From the NCBI RefSeq assembly GCF_002252045.1, contig NZ_NEFF01000001.1:868001-932000 (forward strand): a stretch of DNA of 64,000 nt, read 5' to 3'. Source of the stretch: Ignatzschineria sp. F8392 (GTDB taxonomy: Bacteria > Pseudomonadota > Gammaproteobacteria > Cardiobacteriales > Wohlfahrtiimonadaceae). Position 1 is the first letter of the stretch. Each line of letters starts with the position of its first letter. Below are positions 8,161-17,942 of this stretch, in pieces. Under the pieces are notes generated by a model. The model did not search any database and was not told the DNA's origin. It saw only the letters and a list, made by a program, of their open reading frames with translations. The translations under genes were made by a program, and so were the position numbers.

Positions 8161-8324
8161 TTATTGGTATAGATCTATCGGTATAGATCTGTTCTATCTG
8201 CTATAACTTCATCTATTGATCTCTATACATCTATACATCTCAATTAATTGAAATCAGTTGAGGTGAGTTGAGATTGATAGATATTGGCAGAATAATGCAG
8301 TTCTATTGAGTTTGCTAAAAATAG

Positions 8325-8374
8325 TAAACCCAACGGTTTCTCTATCGTTAAGATAGTAAGCCGTTGGGTTTTTT
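8325..8374 (+). terminator. terminator between convergent genes
   Basis: AACCCAACGG (8327-8336) pairs with CCGTTGGGTT (8361-8370). An inner TATC/GATA pairing extends the hairpin, and TTTT follows. It closes the oxidoreductase gene. Confidence 0.85.
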
Positions 8375-8399
8375 GTCGAAAATCCTCGCTAACGTTCCG

Positions 8400-9584
8400 C
8401 TAGAAACTTGCATTGAGTAGATAAGCATCCCCTCTCCTTGGCGCATGTTTACGAATACGCTCCATCTCTGCTGGGATCTGGATAAATTGATTGGTCATCT
8501 CTACAATGCAACGATCGAGCTGATCATTACCGCTACTCTTATAGACGCCGGTTCGTAACGGGTTTTCATAGATAATGAGTGCGACACGATATTGTCGATT
8601 CTGCCCCTTAATATAACGATCATAACATTGGGTTGATTTGAGCGAGACATTATACTCAAGTCTCCGAATTTGGCTCTCGGCAGCATTATAGATATTGCGA
8701 TAAGCCTTAATTTCTGCTCTCTCTGGATTCTCTTCCTCAACTAAGATCTCCTCTTCAAGTGGAATTGGCTCGCTATCGGGAGAGTCGAGATAGTGAACGA
8801 TCAGAGGTGTCGATTCCGTTTTTTGTATCTCTTCGGTGATCTCTTCAATCTCTACAATTTCATCACTGCCCTCATCATCGCTCTTATCATGAATCTCATC
8901 GAGCGCATCATCAATAGCTGCCTCATTCTCCTTAAAGTTTTGCGGATTATATTGCTTTAATAGATCGATAAATTGGGGAGAATAGTAATTAGGCTGATCG
9001 CTATCATCTTCAGCCTCATTCCAGTTTTTATCGAGAAATGGTGTATCTTCTAAAAGTGCAATCGCATCATCGACCAGTTTTTGGTAGGGATTCTCTTCTG
9101 TTGTGATGATTCGGCGATAATCTCCCTCTTCTCTTGGGGGAAGAATATTGTCGCGCAGATACTCACCATCTTGAGAGATATTGCGTTGATAGGGTAGTGG
9201 TTCATCTTCTTCGCCCTCTTTTGTCTCCTCAGCAGAGATCTCAGTTGCTTCGTCATCAGATGAGTCATCTATCTCAGCGCTCTTTTCGTTATTTTCTGGA
9301 TTTTCTAGATTCTCTTCATCTTTTTGACTCTCTTCCTCTGTTTCCGTGGTCGTCGTTACCTCATCTTCGTTCTCTTCGCTCTCTTCGGTCATCTCAAACA
9401 TCTCATTTTGAGCCTCCTCAGCTGATGAATCGGGCGTATTAGAGAGAAGAGTGACGGCGATAAGATCCTCTTGCTGATAGAGCTCAATACGACTTTGCTC
9501 ATCATGGAGCATCAAGTAACCGATGCCGGCATGTAGAATCAGCGCAATCAGTAGGGCGATGATAAAGAGGGTACGATCATTCAT
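8400..9584 (-). CDS. TonB-like envelope protein with acidic linker
   Basis: 394 residues. One N-terminal membrane helix (about 7-25) is followed by roughly 270 residues extremely rich in Glu, Asp, Ser and Thr. A folded C-terminal domain (about 300-394) follows, with RVALIIYENPLRTGVYKSSGNDQLDRC, reminiscent of TonB/TolA C-terminal domains, where a strand and a G-x-SSG turn precede a helix. TonB linkers are normally Pro/Lys-rich, so an acidic linker of this length is unusual. No exbB or exbD is adjacent. It starts 12 bases after the methyltransferase gene, so the two form an operon. It may be an energy transducer or a TolA-like spacer; the family assignment is tentative. Confidence 0.55.
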   Translation of the reverse strand: MNDRTLFIIALLIALILHAGIGYLMLHDEQSRIELYQQEDLIAVTLLSNTPDSSAEEAQNEMFEMTEESEENEDEVTTTTETEEESQKDEENLENPENNEKSAEIDDSSDDEATEISAEETKEGEEDEPLPYQRNISQDGEYLRDNILPPREEGDYRRIITTEENPYQKLVDDAIALLEDTPFLDKNWNEAEDDSDQPNYYSPQFIDLLKQYNPQNFKENEAAIDDALDEIHDKSDDEGSDEIVEIEEITEEIQKTESTPLIVHYLDSPDSEPIPLEEEILVEEENPERAEIKAYRNIYNAAESQIRRLEYNVSLKSTQCYDRYIKGQNRQYRVALIIYENPLRTGVYKSSGNDQLDRCIVEMTNQFIQIPAEMERIRKHAPRRGDAYLLNASF

Positions 9585-9596
9585 AGGTTATTTATT

Positions 9597-10202
9597 CTAC
9601 TCTATCGGGTCAGCGGGATTATAGGCTCTCTCTATGAGATAGAGGAAGGGAGGATGATTCTTTTGGTTGATAAATTGTTGCCGAAAGACATGATAGTGTT
9701 GCTGATCTAAAGTTGAAAGATATTGAGCTAACTGATCTCGTTCCTCTTTTCCCGCCTCATGTCCATGATAGACAGCGATGACCATCACGCCGTAAGGTTT
9801 TAGGAGTGAAAGTCCTATCTCTACACTCTTTAGTGTGGATTTAGCAACCGTTGTGATCGATTTATCCCCGCGTGGAAGATAGCCGAGATTATAGATAATA
9901 AAGTCGATCTTCTCCTCGGGAGCGAGATAATTTTTAAAATGGATATGGCTATCGTGAATTAAACTGACTTGAGAGGGATCGATCTTCGCCTCTTTGAGCA
10001 GCTCTCGGCTTCGCTCAATTGCTTCTGCTTGAATATCAAAGCTATAGAGATGACCCTTTGCCTCTAGTCGTTGAGCGATCTTAAGGCTATCTTGCCCATT
10101 GCCTAAAGTTGCATCAATCACTCTGCTCTCCGGCATTACAAAGCGCTCAATATAGCGATCGATAATGGGATGAATGGAGGTTAAGAATTGGTAACGTTTC
10201 AT
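9597..10202 (-). CDS. class I SAM methyltransferase, YtqB/MnmM-like
   Basis: 201 residues. The SAM-binding loop is ATLGNGQDSLKIA, followed by an acidic strand end (YSFDIQ), a DSHIHF segment and NLGYLPRGDKS, the hallmark of the rRNA_methylase/YtqB family (PF06962 type). In Bacillus and Staphylococcus, YtqB (MnmM) methylates nm5U34 of tRNA to mnm5U34; this substrate is known for the family, not shown here. The length is normal for the family. The gene opens a two-gene leftward operon with the TonB-like gene. The intergenic region to panB is divergent. Confidence 0.78.
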   Translation of the reverse strand: MKRYQFLTSIHPIIDRYIERFVMPESRVIDATLGNGQDSLKIAQRLEAKGHLYSFDIQAEAIERSRELLKEAKIDPSQVSLIHDSHIHFKNYLAPEEKIDFIIYNLGYLPRGDKSITTVAKSTLKSVEIGLSLLKPYGVMVIAVYHGHEAGKEERDQLAQYLSTLDQQHYHVFRQQFINQKNHPPFLYLIERAYNPADPIE

Positions 10203-10431
10203 AGAGATAATTATCTACCTGTCACTCTTTGATGAGAGTCTCACTATACTAATTAAAATCGATAACAAATAGGGGTATCATATCATGTTTATGGGTGCTT
10301 ATTGAGCAGATAAAGCGAGCTAAAAAGATTACCCTTATAAAGGTTTTAAAAATTAGGTTTAAAAACCTGAGTTTATATCTGAGTTGATTGGTGAACGCTT
10401 AAACAATTACAAAAGAGAGGAGCGATAAGTG

Positions 10432-11241
10432 ATGGCAAAGAGAAGAATTACAGACCTATTGCAGATGAAAGCTGCATCGGAGAAAATCGCGATGTTAACC
10501 TGTTATGAGGCAGGTTTTGCTAAAGAGATGACAAAAGCTGGCGTTGATGCCATCTTAGTGGGCGATTCGTTGGGAATGGTGGTGCAAGGGCATCACTCTA
10601 CATTGCCGGTGACATTAGAAGAGATGATCTACCATACGGAGAATATTGTTCGTAGCAACCCCACTGCATTTATTGTTGTCGATCTTCCGTTTGGAACTTA
10701 TGAAGGAAGTTGTGAAGATGCCTTTCGCGCCGCTTCTGCCTTAATGAAAGCAGGTGCAGAGATGGTCAAACTAGAAGGTGGTGCCGGCATGGCTGAGATG
10801 ACAGCCTTCTTAACAGCAAGAGGAATTCCTGTTTGTGGTCATGTTGGGCTTTTGCCACAATCGGTGCATCTAACGGGCGGTTATCGTGTGCAAGGGCGTG
10901 ATCTTCAGGTTGCAGCACAATTGATTGAAGATGCTAGAGCTCATCAGAGTGCCGGCGCACAGTTAATGGTGGTAGAGTGTGTTCCAGAAGAGGTTGGAGA
11001 GGCGTTAGCGATCGCGCTCGATATTCCTGTCATCGGTATTGGTGCCGGTGCTTTAACCGATGGGCAGGTATTAGTAATGCATGATATGCTCGGTTTAGAA
11101 GGGGATGTTACTCCTCGTTTTGTAAAGAACTTTTTAGCGAGTAGTGCTGAAAAGGGAGATTGCTCTATTGTCGGCGCATTTAGAGATTATGTTGCTGAGG
11201 TAAAAGCAGGAGAATTCCCAGGGAAAGAGCATCTTTTCTAA
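10432..11241 (+). CDS. panB: 3-methyl-2-oxobutanoate hydroxymethyltransferase PanB
   Basis: Makes ketopantoate from alpha-ketoisovalerate and methylene-tetrahydrofolate, the first step of pantothenate synthesis in the cytoplasm. The family pattern is intact across 269 residues: MLTCYEAGFAK, DAILVGDSLGMVVQGH with the metal-binding Asp, VKLEGG, CGHVGLLPQ and GIGAGALTDGQVLV. A GTG at 10429 lies immediately before the chosen ATG; AGAGGAG at 10415-10421 could serve either. panC follows after 55 bases in the same direction, as in most bacteria, but no panD is present here. Confidence 0.97.
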   Translation: MAKRRITDLLQMKAASEKIAMLTCYEAGFAKEMTKAGVDAILVGDSLGMVVQGHHSTLPVTLEEMIYHTENIVRSNPTAFIVVDLPFGTYEGSCEDAFRAASALMKAGAEMVKLEGGAGMAEMTAFLTARGIPVCGHVGLLPQSVHLTGGYRVQGRDLQVAAQLIEDARAHQSAGAQLMVVECVPEEVGEALAIALDIPVIGIGAGALTDGQVLVMHDMLGLEGDVTPRFVKNFLASSAEKGDCSIVGAFRDYVAEVKAGEFPGKEHLF

Positions 11242-11296
11242 CGGTTTGAATTTTTTATTATGATAAAAGTCTTCAATAAATTGGGGAGATAAGATA

Positions 11297-12145
11297 GTGA
11301 AAGTTTTAAAAAGTGTGGCAGAAGTACGTCAATGGCGAAAAGCGTATGATGAAGTGGCATTTGTTCCAACAATGGGGAATCTTCATGCTGGACATCTCTC
11401 TTTAGTGGCTGAGGCGAAGCGTCACTCAGAGAATGTTATTGTTTCGATCTTTGTGAATCCCTTACAATTTGGTGAGGGCGAAGATCTCGATAGTTATCCG
11501 CGAACGATAGAAGCGGATATGGAAAAGTTGGAATCTGCTGGCGTTTCGGCGCTCTTTCTTCCAACAGAAGAGATCTTGTATGGTGAAGATGCGCCCTTTT
11601 TAGTAGTACCGCCTAAATCTCTTATCGGCGAACTATGTGGTCGAGATCGTCCTGGTCATTTTGAGGGCGTTGCGACTGTTGTTACTAAGTTTTTTAATAT
11701 TGTTGCGCCAACTTATGCCTGTTTTGGTAAAAAAGATTATCAGCAATTGAAGGTGATCGAAGCGCTTGTGGCGGCACTGAATTTCGATATTAAGATTATT
11801 CCAGTAGCTATTGAGCGAGAAGAGAGCGGCTTAGCGCTCTCAAGTCGAAATGGTTATCTCAGTGATGATGAGCGTGCGCAAGCAGTAAAGATCTCTGAAG
11901 TCTTAAAGGTATTAAGAGAGAATCTATTAGCACTTGATCCATCGGCGCGTCCTGAAAATTATCATGCCTATGAGAACGAAGCGCGTACGCTCTTAGAGAG
12001 AGAGGGTTTTGTTGTTGATTATCTCTCTATTCGTGAGCAAAAGAGTCTACAATTAGCTAAGCAGGCAGATCAGCATCTTGTTGTTTTAGTTGCGGCGAAA
12101 TGTGGTAAGACAAGGCTTTTAGATAATATTGAGATTAACTATTAA
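11297..12145 (+). CDS. panC: pantothenate synthetase PanC
   Basis: ATP-dependent ligation of pantoate and beta-alanine. 282 residues starting with GTG at 11297 after GGGGAGATAAG. Landmarks are PTMGNLHAGHLSLV (HIGH-type nucleotide-binding motif), SIFVNPLQFGEGEDLDSYPRT, the GHFEGVATVVTKFFNIV segment, and SSRNGYLS (KMSKS-like loop). It is co-transcribed with panB and followed by a strong terminator. The required beta-alanine would have to come from panD elsewhere or from uptake. Confidence 0.97.
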   Translation: MKVLKSVAEVRQWRKAYDEVAFVPTMGNLHAGHLSLVAEAKRHSENVIVSIFVNPLQFGEGEDLDSYPRTIEADMEKLESAGVSALFLPTEEILYGEDAPFLVVPPKSLIGELCGRDRPGHFEGVATVVTKFFNIVAPTYACFGKKDYQQLKVIEALVAALNFDIKIIPVAIEREESGLALSSRNGYLSDDERAQAVKISEVLKVLRENLLALDPSARPENYHAYENEARTLLEREGFVVDYLSIREQKSLQLAKQADQHLVVLVAAKCGKTRLLDNIEINY

Positions 12146-12170
12146 ACTCGACATCATATTGAAATGAAGG

Positions 12171-12202
12171 AAAGGAGATGAATTACATCTCCTTTTTTCT
12201 TT
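12171..12202 (+). terminator. terminator of panBC
   Basis: AAAGGAGATG pairs perfectly with CATCTCCTTT across a 5-base loop, followed by a T-rich tail. Confidence 0.88.
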
Positions 12203-12235
12203 TGTTACATTGTTGTCACATACGCTTTGTATACT
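12202..12235 (+). promoter_or_regulatory. Pho box and promoter of pstSCA
   Basis: TTGTTACAT (12202) and TTGTCACAT (12213) are repeated with an 11-bp period, the layout of a PhoB-binding Pho box replacing the -35. A -10 TATACT (12230-12235) lies 6 bases after the box. The same geometry recurs before pstB and phoB. Confidence 0.85.
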
Positions 12236-12329
12236 GTTTTCAGTCGCGGGAGGAACGTAGTTATGAAACCGACCCCCGTCTCCTTAAATCATAAACTTTT
12301 AATTTTGTACACTTAGGAGAGTTTTTATA

Positions 12330-13370
12330 ATGAAAACAGTAAAGAGCAGTATCGCTAAATTGACCGCAGCAGTTGCATTGGGTGTCGCTATCACTACTAC
12401 AGGTGCTATGGCAAAAGATCCCATCACTGTAACAGGCGCAGGCGCTTCTTTCCCGGCACCTGTCTATGCGAAATGGGCCGCTGAGTATGCGAAAGAGACG
12501 GGTAATCGAATTAACTATCAATCGATCGGTTCTTCCGCTGGTGTTAAACAGATCGATGCAGGTACAGTAGATTTTGGGGCAACGGATGCACCTCTATCAG
12601 AAGAGCAGTTAGCAGAGAAAGGTTTAATCCAATTCCCAACAGTGATCGGTGGTGTTGTTCTTGCAATCAATGTTGATGGAATCAAAACGAATGAACTCGT
12701 ATTAGATGGTGAGACATTAGGGGATATCTATCTTGGTAAAATCACGAAGTGGAATGATGAAGCAATTGCAAAATTGAATCCTAATTTACAACTTCCTAAT
12801 CAAGATATCTCTGTTGTTCGTCGTGCTGATGGTTCAGGAACCTCCTTTATCTTCACCGGTTATCTCGCAAAAGTGAATGAAGCGTGGAAAGATCAGGTAG
12901 GAAGTGGTTCAACAGTGAACTGGCCTGTTGGTATCGGCGGTAAGGGGAATGATGGCGTCACTGCCTTTGTTCAACGAATCGAAGGTTCAATCGGTTATGT
13001 TGAGTATGCATATGCGAAACAGAATAACTTAAGCTATACAAAATTGATCTCTAAAGATGGTGAGATCGTCAGCCCAGGAATCGATTCCTTCAGCGCCGCT
13101 GCAAAAGAGGTGAAGTGGAGTGAGTCATTTGTCCAAGATCTAACGGATAAACCTGGTAAAAATGCATGGCCTTTAGCAGCAACGACCTTTATCCTTCTCC
13201 ATAAAGAGCAGAATAAGCCAGAAGTTGCAAAAGAGATTGTTAATTTCTTTAACTGGGGTTATGGCAAGCAAGGTCAAGAGATCGTAATCGGTCTAGATTA
13301 TGCACCCCTTCCTGAAAATGTCGTGAAAATCATCGATACAACCTTAAAAAATGAGCTTATCATCAAGTAG
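12330..13370 (+). CDS. pstS: phosphate ABC transporter substrate-binding protein PstS
   Basis: 346 residues with a signal peptide ending [10 protein letters not shown]. The periplasmic phosphate-binding protein is recognised by [18 protein letters not shown] at the mature N-terminus, [17 protein letters not shown], the DFGATDAPL segment, and [10 protein letters not shown], which supply phosphate-binding loops. It hands phosphate to PstCA. It is preceded by a Pho box, and a hairpin terminator lies between it and pstC, which would give more PstS than permease. RBS TTAGGAGAG lies upstream. Confidence 0.97.
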   Translation: MKTVKSSIAKLTAAVALGVAITTTGAMAKDPITVTGAGASFPAPVYAKWAAEYAKETGNRINYQSIGSSAGVKQIDAGTVDFGATDAPLSEEQLAEKGLIQFPTVIGGVVLAINVDGIKTNELVLDGETLGDIYLGKITKWNDEAIAKLNPNLQLPNQDISVVRRADGSGTSFIFTGYLAKVNEAWKDQVGSGSTVNWPVGIGGKGNDGVTAFVQRIEGSIGYVEYAYAKQNNLSYTKLISKDGEIVSPGIDSFSAAAKEVKWSESFVQDLTDKPGKNAWPLAATTFILLHKEQNKPEVAKEIVNFFNWGYGKQGQEIVIGLDYAPLPENVVKIIDTTLKNELIIK

Positions 13371-13460
13371 ATAGATGAGTAAAAATCAGTATATGCTCTA
13401 TATATAGATGATAAAGATGGTGAAAATATTAAAAAGTATTCATCTTAAGCGATAATAGAA

Positions 13461-13497
13461 GACCCAATCGATGAGAAGACGCTTCGGTTGGGTTTTC
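13461..13497 (+). terminator. internal (probably partial) terminator between pstS and pstC
   Basis: ACCCAATCG (13462-13470) pairs with CGGTTGGGT (13485-13493), followed by TTTT. Lying inside the pstSCA unit, it probably limits read-through so that PstS exceeds the membrane subunits. Confidence 0.7.
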
Positions 13498-13513
13498 CAT
13501 ATCCAAAAAATTC

Positions 13514-13561
13514 AAAAGCTTAAAAGCTTAAAAGTTTAAAAGTTTAAAAGTTTAAAAGCTT
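13514..13561 (+). repeat. six-copy 8-bp tandem repeat before pstC
   Basis: Six units of AAAAGCTT or AAAAGTTT in a row, 46 bases before the pstC start. Units 1, 2 and 6 carry GCTT and units 3-5 carry GTTT. Confidence 0.9.
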
Positions 13562-13607
13562 AAAAATCTAATAATCGAGTCATCGAGATAGTGAAAGAAG
13601 AGATTGA

Positions 13608-14543
13608 ATGAAAAGTATTAAAAAACCACAATCGGCTCTGCCAGATCAGCTTTTTGCTTTCAGCGTTCGTGCTGCGGCGATCTTTGTGCTGATTCTTTTA
13701 ACCGGGATTATGCTCTCCCTAATTATTGCTTCTATGCCAAGTATTAAGGAGTTTGGACTCAAATTTCTCTGGACAAAGGAGTGGGATGCGCCGATGGATC
13801 AATTTGGTGCCTTAGTTCCGATCTACGGCACGATTATTACCTCCATTATTGCATTAGTGATTGCGGTGCCGGTCAGTTTTGGGATCGCTATATTTTTAAC
13901 AGAGCTAGCACCCCCTTGGTTACGCCGACCGATCGGGGTTGCGGTGGAACTTCTCGCGGCCATTCCCAGTATTGTCTATGGTATGTGGGGACTCTTTGTC
14001 TTTGCACCACTCTTTGCAAAATATTTCCAAAAGCCGCTCGAATCTTTTAGTAAGGGGATTCCTTTTCTCGATGAGATCTTTAAAGGCCCCGCTTTTGGTA
14101 TCGGTATTTTAACAGCCGGCATTATCCTCGCCATTATGATCATTCCCTATATCGCTTCAGTGATGCGCGATGTCTTTGAGCGAACACCTCGTATTATGAA
14201 AGAATCAGCTTATGGGTTAGGCGCTACTACTTGGGAAGTGATCTGGAAAGTAATTCTTCCCTATACGAAAAAAGGGGTTTTTGGCGGTGTGATGCTTGGA
14301 TTAGGACGCGCACTGGGAGAGACAATGGCGGTGACCTTTGTGATCGGTAATACCTATCAATTTGATAGCTTCTCCCTCTTTGCGCCCGGCAATAGTATCA
14401 CCTCATCATTAGCAAATGAGTTTGCCGAAGCATCGAGCGAGCTTCATACGGCAGCGTTGATGGAGTTAGGTTTACTCCTCTTTATTATTACCTTTATCGT
14501 ATTAGCGATCTCAAAAATATTTATGAAGCAGGAGCGTGCATAA
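13608..14543 (+). CDS. pstC: phosphate ABC transporter permease PstC
   Basis: 311 residues, six predicted membrane helices, inner membrane. The conserved [17 protein letters not shown] segment after helix 3 and the EAA-type coupling loop [20 protein letters not shown] are clear, and AIFLTELAP is typical of PstC. It forms the channel with PstA and is energised by PstB. Its stop lies 1 base before the pstA ATG (14545), so translation is tightly coupled. The ATG at 13608 lacks a strong RBS (GAAAGAAGAG). Confidence 0.96.
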   Translation: MKSIKKPQSALPDQLFAFSVRAAAIFVLILLTGIMLSLIIASMPSIKEFGLKFLWTKEWDAPMDQFGALVPIYGTIITSIIALVIAVPVSFGIAIFLTELAPPWLRRPIGVAVELLAAIPSIVYGMWGLFVFAPLFAKYFQKPLESFSKGIPFLDEIFKGPAFGIGILTAGIILAIMIIPYIASVMRDVFERTPRIMKESAYGLGATTWEVIWKVILPYTKKGVFGGVMLGLGRALGETMAVTFVIGNTYQFDSFSLFAPGNSITSSLANEFAEASSELHTAALMELGLLLFIITFIVLAISKIFMKQERA

Positions 14544-14544
14544 G

Positions 14545-15468
14545 ATGAATGTAGTCAAGAGCACAGAGAAAAGTATGGGGCAGAATGAGCAGCATCATGA
14601 ACGACAAGCGGTGCATCTCTCCCGAGTGAAAAAGCAGCAACGACGAAAAGCGGTGAACCAATTTGCGATTGGTCTCTCTCTGGTTGCAATGGCTTTTGGT
14701 CTCTTCTGGTTGATCTGGATCTTATGGACCACTGCCACTAAAGGGATGGGGGGAATCTCCTTACAATTTTTTACCGAGATGACGCCACCCCCTAATAGTG
14801 AAGGGGGCGGATTGCTCAATGCGATTGTCGGAAGTGGAATCCTAATTTTATGGGCAACAGTGATCGGGACACCATTAGGAATCTTAGCAGGGGTCTATCT
14901 TGCCGAATATAATAGTAATGGCAAGCTCGCTTCGGTGATTCGCTTTATTAACGATATTCTACTTTCAGCGCCTTCCATTGTTATTGGACTCTTTGTCTAT
15001 ACCGTTGTTGTCGTGCGGATGGGGCATTACTCTGCTATAGCCGGGATCATTGCATTAGCCTTGATTCAGATTCCGATCGTCATTCGGACAACGGAGAATA
15101 TGTTACTGCTTGTTCCCCATACATTGCGAGAAGCAGCCTATGCCTTAGGAACCCCTAAGTGGAAGATTATCGTACGAATTACCTTAAAATCCTCTCTTTC
15201 AGGCATTATGACAGGGATTCTTTTGGCGGTTGCGCGAATTTCCGGGGAGACAGCACCGCTTCTCTTTACGACCTTATCTAATCAATTCTGGAGTACCGAT
15301 TTGATGGAGCCGATGGCGAGCTTGCCGGTGACAATCTATAACTTTGCAATGACGCCGGATAGTAATCTCCAAGCATTAGCCTGGGCAGGGGTCTTCTTTA
15401 TCACGATGGCGATCTTAGCGCTCAATATTATTGTGCGGATCTTCTTTAAATCTAATAATCGTGATTAG
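14545..15468 (+). CDS. pstA: phosphate ABC transporter permease PstA
   Basis: 307 residues from the ATG at 14545, placed after CAGGAGC; a GTG at 14536 is in frame but too close to the RBS. A polar N-terminal tail of about 45 residues precedes six membrane helices. The signature segments are [26 protein letters not shown] and the coupling loop [20 protein letters not shown]. It pairs with PstC. A perfect 12-bp hairpin lies downstream, and pstB has its own promoter rather than following directly. Confidence 0.96.
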   Translation: MNVVKSTEKSMGQNEQHHERQAVHLSRVKKQQRRKAVNQFAIGLSLVAMAFGLFWLIWILWTTATKGMGGISLQFFTEMTPPPNSEGGGLLNAIVGSGILILWATVIGTPLGILAGVYLAEYNSNGKLASVIRFINDILLSAPSIVIGLFVYTVVVVRMGHYSAIAGIIALALIQIPIVIRTTENMLLLVPHTLREAAYALGTPKWKIIVRITLKSSLSGIMTGILLAVARISGETAPLLFTTLSNQFWSTDLMEPMASLPVTIYNFAMTPDSNLQALAWAGVFFITMAILALNIIVRIFFKSNNRD

Positions 15469-15611
15469 TAGACTTAGCGTGTTAATGAATTAACGCATTG
15501 ACGAGTTAACAGGTAAATAGGTTGAAAGCAGATAGCACGTTGATACCATTTGAAGTTGTTGCCATTTTGAATGCTTATCAGCTACTGATCTGCCGGACAC
15601 CGCTCCATATC

Positions 15612-15655
15612 GCGCTTCTTATAGAACCACCTATAAAACCACTTATAAGAAGTGC
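15612..15655 (+). terminator. hairpin after pstSCA, no T tract
   Basis: GCGCTTCTTATA pairs with TATAAGAAGTGC (one G-T) around a 20-base loop. There is no T run, so it is more likely a transcript-stabilising or processing hairpin than a classical terminator. Confidence 0.5.
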
Positions 15656-15689
15656 GGTAGAGGCATCATAAAAGAGTAATAAAGTGAAT

Positions 15690-15723
15690 TTGTTACACTC
15701 CTGTTACATAGCAAACTTATAAT
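15690..15723 (+). promoter_or_regulatory. Pho box and promoter of pstB-phoU
   Basis: TTGTTACACTC and CTGTTACATAG stand back to back as 11-bp repeats (15690-15711). A consensus -10 TATAAT follows at 15718-15723, 6 bases after the box. This gives pstB-phoU its own PhoB-controlled promoter, with a leader of about 145 bases. Confidence 0.87.
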
Positions 15724-15876
15724 AGCTCGACCTTTAGCAGATAGGCTGCAATAAAGTGTCTAAAATAGACAACAGCTGGCAACAGAAAGATAGGTAGATA
15801 GCGCTTAGAGCGTTGCCCAAGTGCCGAAATTGATGTGAAAGGTCAGTGAATCTCTTAATAGATGTAGGAAGATAGA

Positions 15877-16713
15877 ATGAATTTAGAAGCTAAACAGAAT
15901 ATCGAATCTCACGATGCGTTTGTAGCAGCGGCGGTCAAGCCTGCTGTAAAAGAGGAGCATCCCGCAAAAATTAGCGTTAGAAATTTAAACTTTTATTACC
16001 ATAAATTTCACGCACTTCACGATATTACACTCGATATTCCCGAAAATCAGGTAACGGCTTTTATCGGCCCATCTGGTTGTGGTAAATCAACACTGCTTCG
16101 AACCTTTAATAAGATGTTTGAACTCTATCCCGAGCAGCGCGCTGAAGGGGAGATCTTGATCAATGGGGAGAATATCTTAACCTCCAAGCAGGATGTTGCG
16201 CTTTTACGTGCGAATGTGGGCATGGTGTTTCAAAAACCCACTCCTTTTCCAATGTCGATCTATGACAATATCGCCTTTGGCGTCAAACTCTTTGAGAATC
16301 TCTCAAGAGCCGATATGGATGCGCGGGTAGAGTGGGCCTTAACAAAAGCGGCACTCTGGTCGGAGACTAAGGATAAGCTGCATGAACATGGCACTAATCT
16401 CTCCGGCGGGCAGCAGCAACGCTTGAGTATTGCCCGTGCGATTGCCATTCGTCCTGAAATTCTTCTGATGGATGAGCCCTGTTCTGCGCTTGACCCCATC
16501 TCAACAGGGAAGATTGAAGAGTTGATCTTTGAGCTAAAAGAGGATTACACCATCGTGATGGTGACCCACAATATGCAGCAGGCGGCGCGCTGTTCGGATA
16601 AGACGGCATTTATGTATCTCGGCGATCTGATCGAATTTGATGATACGGATACGATCTTTACAAAACCGAATCATAAACAGACAGAAGATTATATTACGGG
16701 TCGCTACGGTTAA
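15877..16713 (+). CDS. pstB: phosphate ABC transporter ATP-binding protein PstB
   Basis: 278 residues. Walker [10 protein letters not shown], the Q loop ([11 protein letters not shown]), the ABC signature LSGGQQQR, Walker [14 protein letters not shown] and the H loop TIVMVTHNM are all intact. The [16 protein letters not shown] segment is typical of PstB. The extra N-terminal 30 residues ([18 protein letters not shown]) are variable. It energises PstCA. It is separated from pstA by about 400 bases containing its own Pho box, so pst is split into two transcription units. Confidence 0.97.
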   Translation: MNLEAKQNIESHDAFVAAAVKPAVKEEHPAKISVRNLNFYYHKFHALHDITLDIPENQVTAFIGPSGCGKSTLLRTFNKMFELYPEQRAEGEILINGENILTSKQDVALLRANVGMVFQKPTPFPMSIYDNIAFGVKLFENLSRADMDARVEWALTKAALWSETKDKLHEHGTNLSGGQQQRLSIARAIAIRPEILLMDEPCSALDPISTGKIEELIFELKEDYTIVMVTHNMQQAARCSDKTAFMYLGDLIEFDDTDTIFTKPNHKQTEDYITGRYG

Positions 16714-16839
16714 TGGTAAAGCATGAATATCAGCATCAATCGTAGAGCGCTAATGATGAGCGTTGAGAACGAGATTTATGTATGGGATTTATATACAGGA
16801 TTTGAGTAGGAACCTAATATTGAGAAGGGAAGGGGACGC

Positions 16840-17571
16840 ATGAAAAAGTTAGATTTTACGAGCCATATCTCAGCACAATTTAATGCTGAGTTAGAGCGTT
16901 CAATGAGTAAAGTTCTGGAGATGGGTGGCCTAACAGAGCGCCAAATTCGAGATTCCATCAAGGCGATGACTCATCGTGATGAGGCATTAGCACGCGCAAT
17001 TATAGAGCGTGATGAAGTGATCAATGAGTTAGAGGTTGAGATCAATGAGCTCTGTATTATGATTATCGCAAAACGGCAACCAACAGCGAGTGATCTTCGT
17101 CTTCTAATTGTAATTATTAAGACAATCGCCGAGCTTGAGCGTATCGCTGATACTGCTCGAAATATTGCTAAAATGGCCTATATTACGCCGGCGCCGGAGC
17201 ATCTTGATGCGATTACCGTCTCTTTAGAGTCTCTAGCGATTCGGAGCCTTAATTTCTTTGAAAAAGTATTAGATGCCTTTGCCCGTATGGATCTTGAAGC
17301 CGTCTTATCGATCTATCCAGAGGATGATAAGATCGATAGTGAATATGAGAATATTATTCGTCAGTTGATGACCTATATGATGGAAGATCCTCGCTCTATC
17401 CCTTCTATCTTAAAGGCGATGAATTGTGCGCGTTCTTTAGAGCGAATAGGGGATCGATGCCAAAATATCTGCGAATTTATTATCTACTTTGTCAAAGGAG
17501 TAGATATTCGTGTACAGAAGAATGAGCGATTACAGGAGCTTCTCGATCAGCGAGATCGCAAAGCACTTTAA
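16840..17571 (+). CDS. phoU: phosphate signalling protein PhoU
   Basis: 243 residues, all helical, with two PhoU repeats. The metal/acid motifs are visible as ELEVEINELCI and ELERIADTARNIAKMA in the first half and SLERIGDRCQNICEFIIYF in the second. PhoU links PstB to PhoR and holds PhoR in its inactive state when phosphate is plentiful. RBS AAGGGGAC lies just before the ATG. It is co-transcribed with pstB (126-base gap) and ends at a strong terminator. Confidence 0.96.
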   Translation: MKKLDFTSHISAQFNAELERSMSKVLEMGGLTERQIRDSIKAMTHRDEALARAIIERDEVINELEVEINELCIMIIAKRQPTASDLRLLIVIIKTIAELERIADTARNIAKMAYITPAPEHLDAITVSLESLAIRSLNFFEKVLDAFARMDLEAVLSIYPEDDKIDSEYENIIRQLMTYMMEDPRSIPSILKAMNCARSLERIGDRCQNICEFIIYFVKGVDIRVQKNERLQELLDQRDRKAL

Positions 17572-17610
17572 CCCTTGCTATAAGGGCTTTGTGATTAAGA
17601 ACTCGATGGA

Positions 17611-17645
17611 GGATCAGTTTAAAATATGAACTGATCCTTTTTTAT
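17611..17645 (+). terminator. terminator of pstB-phoU
   Basis: GGATCAGTT (17611-17619) pairs with AACTGATCC (17629-17637), followed by TTTTTTATT. Confidence 0.9.
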
Positions 17646-17737
17646 TGTTCGCTTTTACCGCCCTCTTTTACCGTTCACCTATATCGTTATAGGATCTCTG
17701 TTTGAATATTGTTCGATCACTATCGAGATCATTTTTA

Positions 17738-17756
17738 TGTCACTATTTCAGTGACA
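17738..17756. promoter_or_regulatory. 19-bp palindrome, candidate operator
   Basis: TGTCACT-ATTTC-AGTGACA has perfect 7-bp arms. It lies between phoU and the broken secreted-protein gene, 187 bases before that gene's start. No T tract follows, so an operator is more likely than a terminator. The rest of the gap 17572-17942 is AT-rich with nothing else recognised. Confidence 0.4.
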
Positions 17757-17942
17757 AAGGGAAGCGGTTAGCAAATAATAGGGCATTGATATCTATTATT
17801 AATCTACTATTCAAACCTTTATATTTATCCTTATATTTTTCTTATATTTATCTTTTATATTCTTGCTATCTCTTGTCAATTGATCATATCGCTTCAGCTT
17901 TGATCATGAGATCTGATGCCGGCAAATCATTTAGGAGTATCG

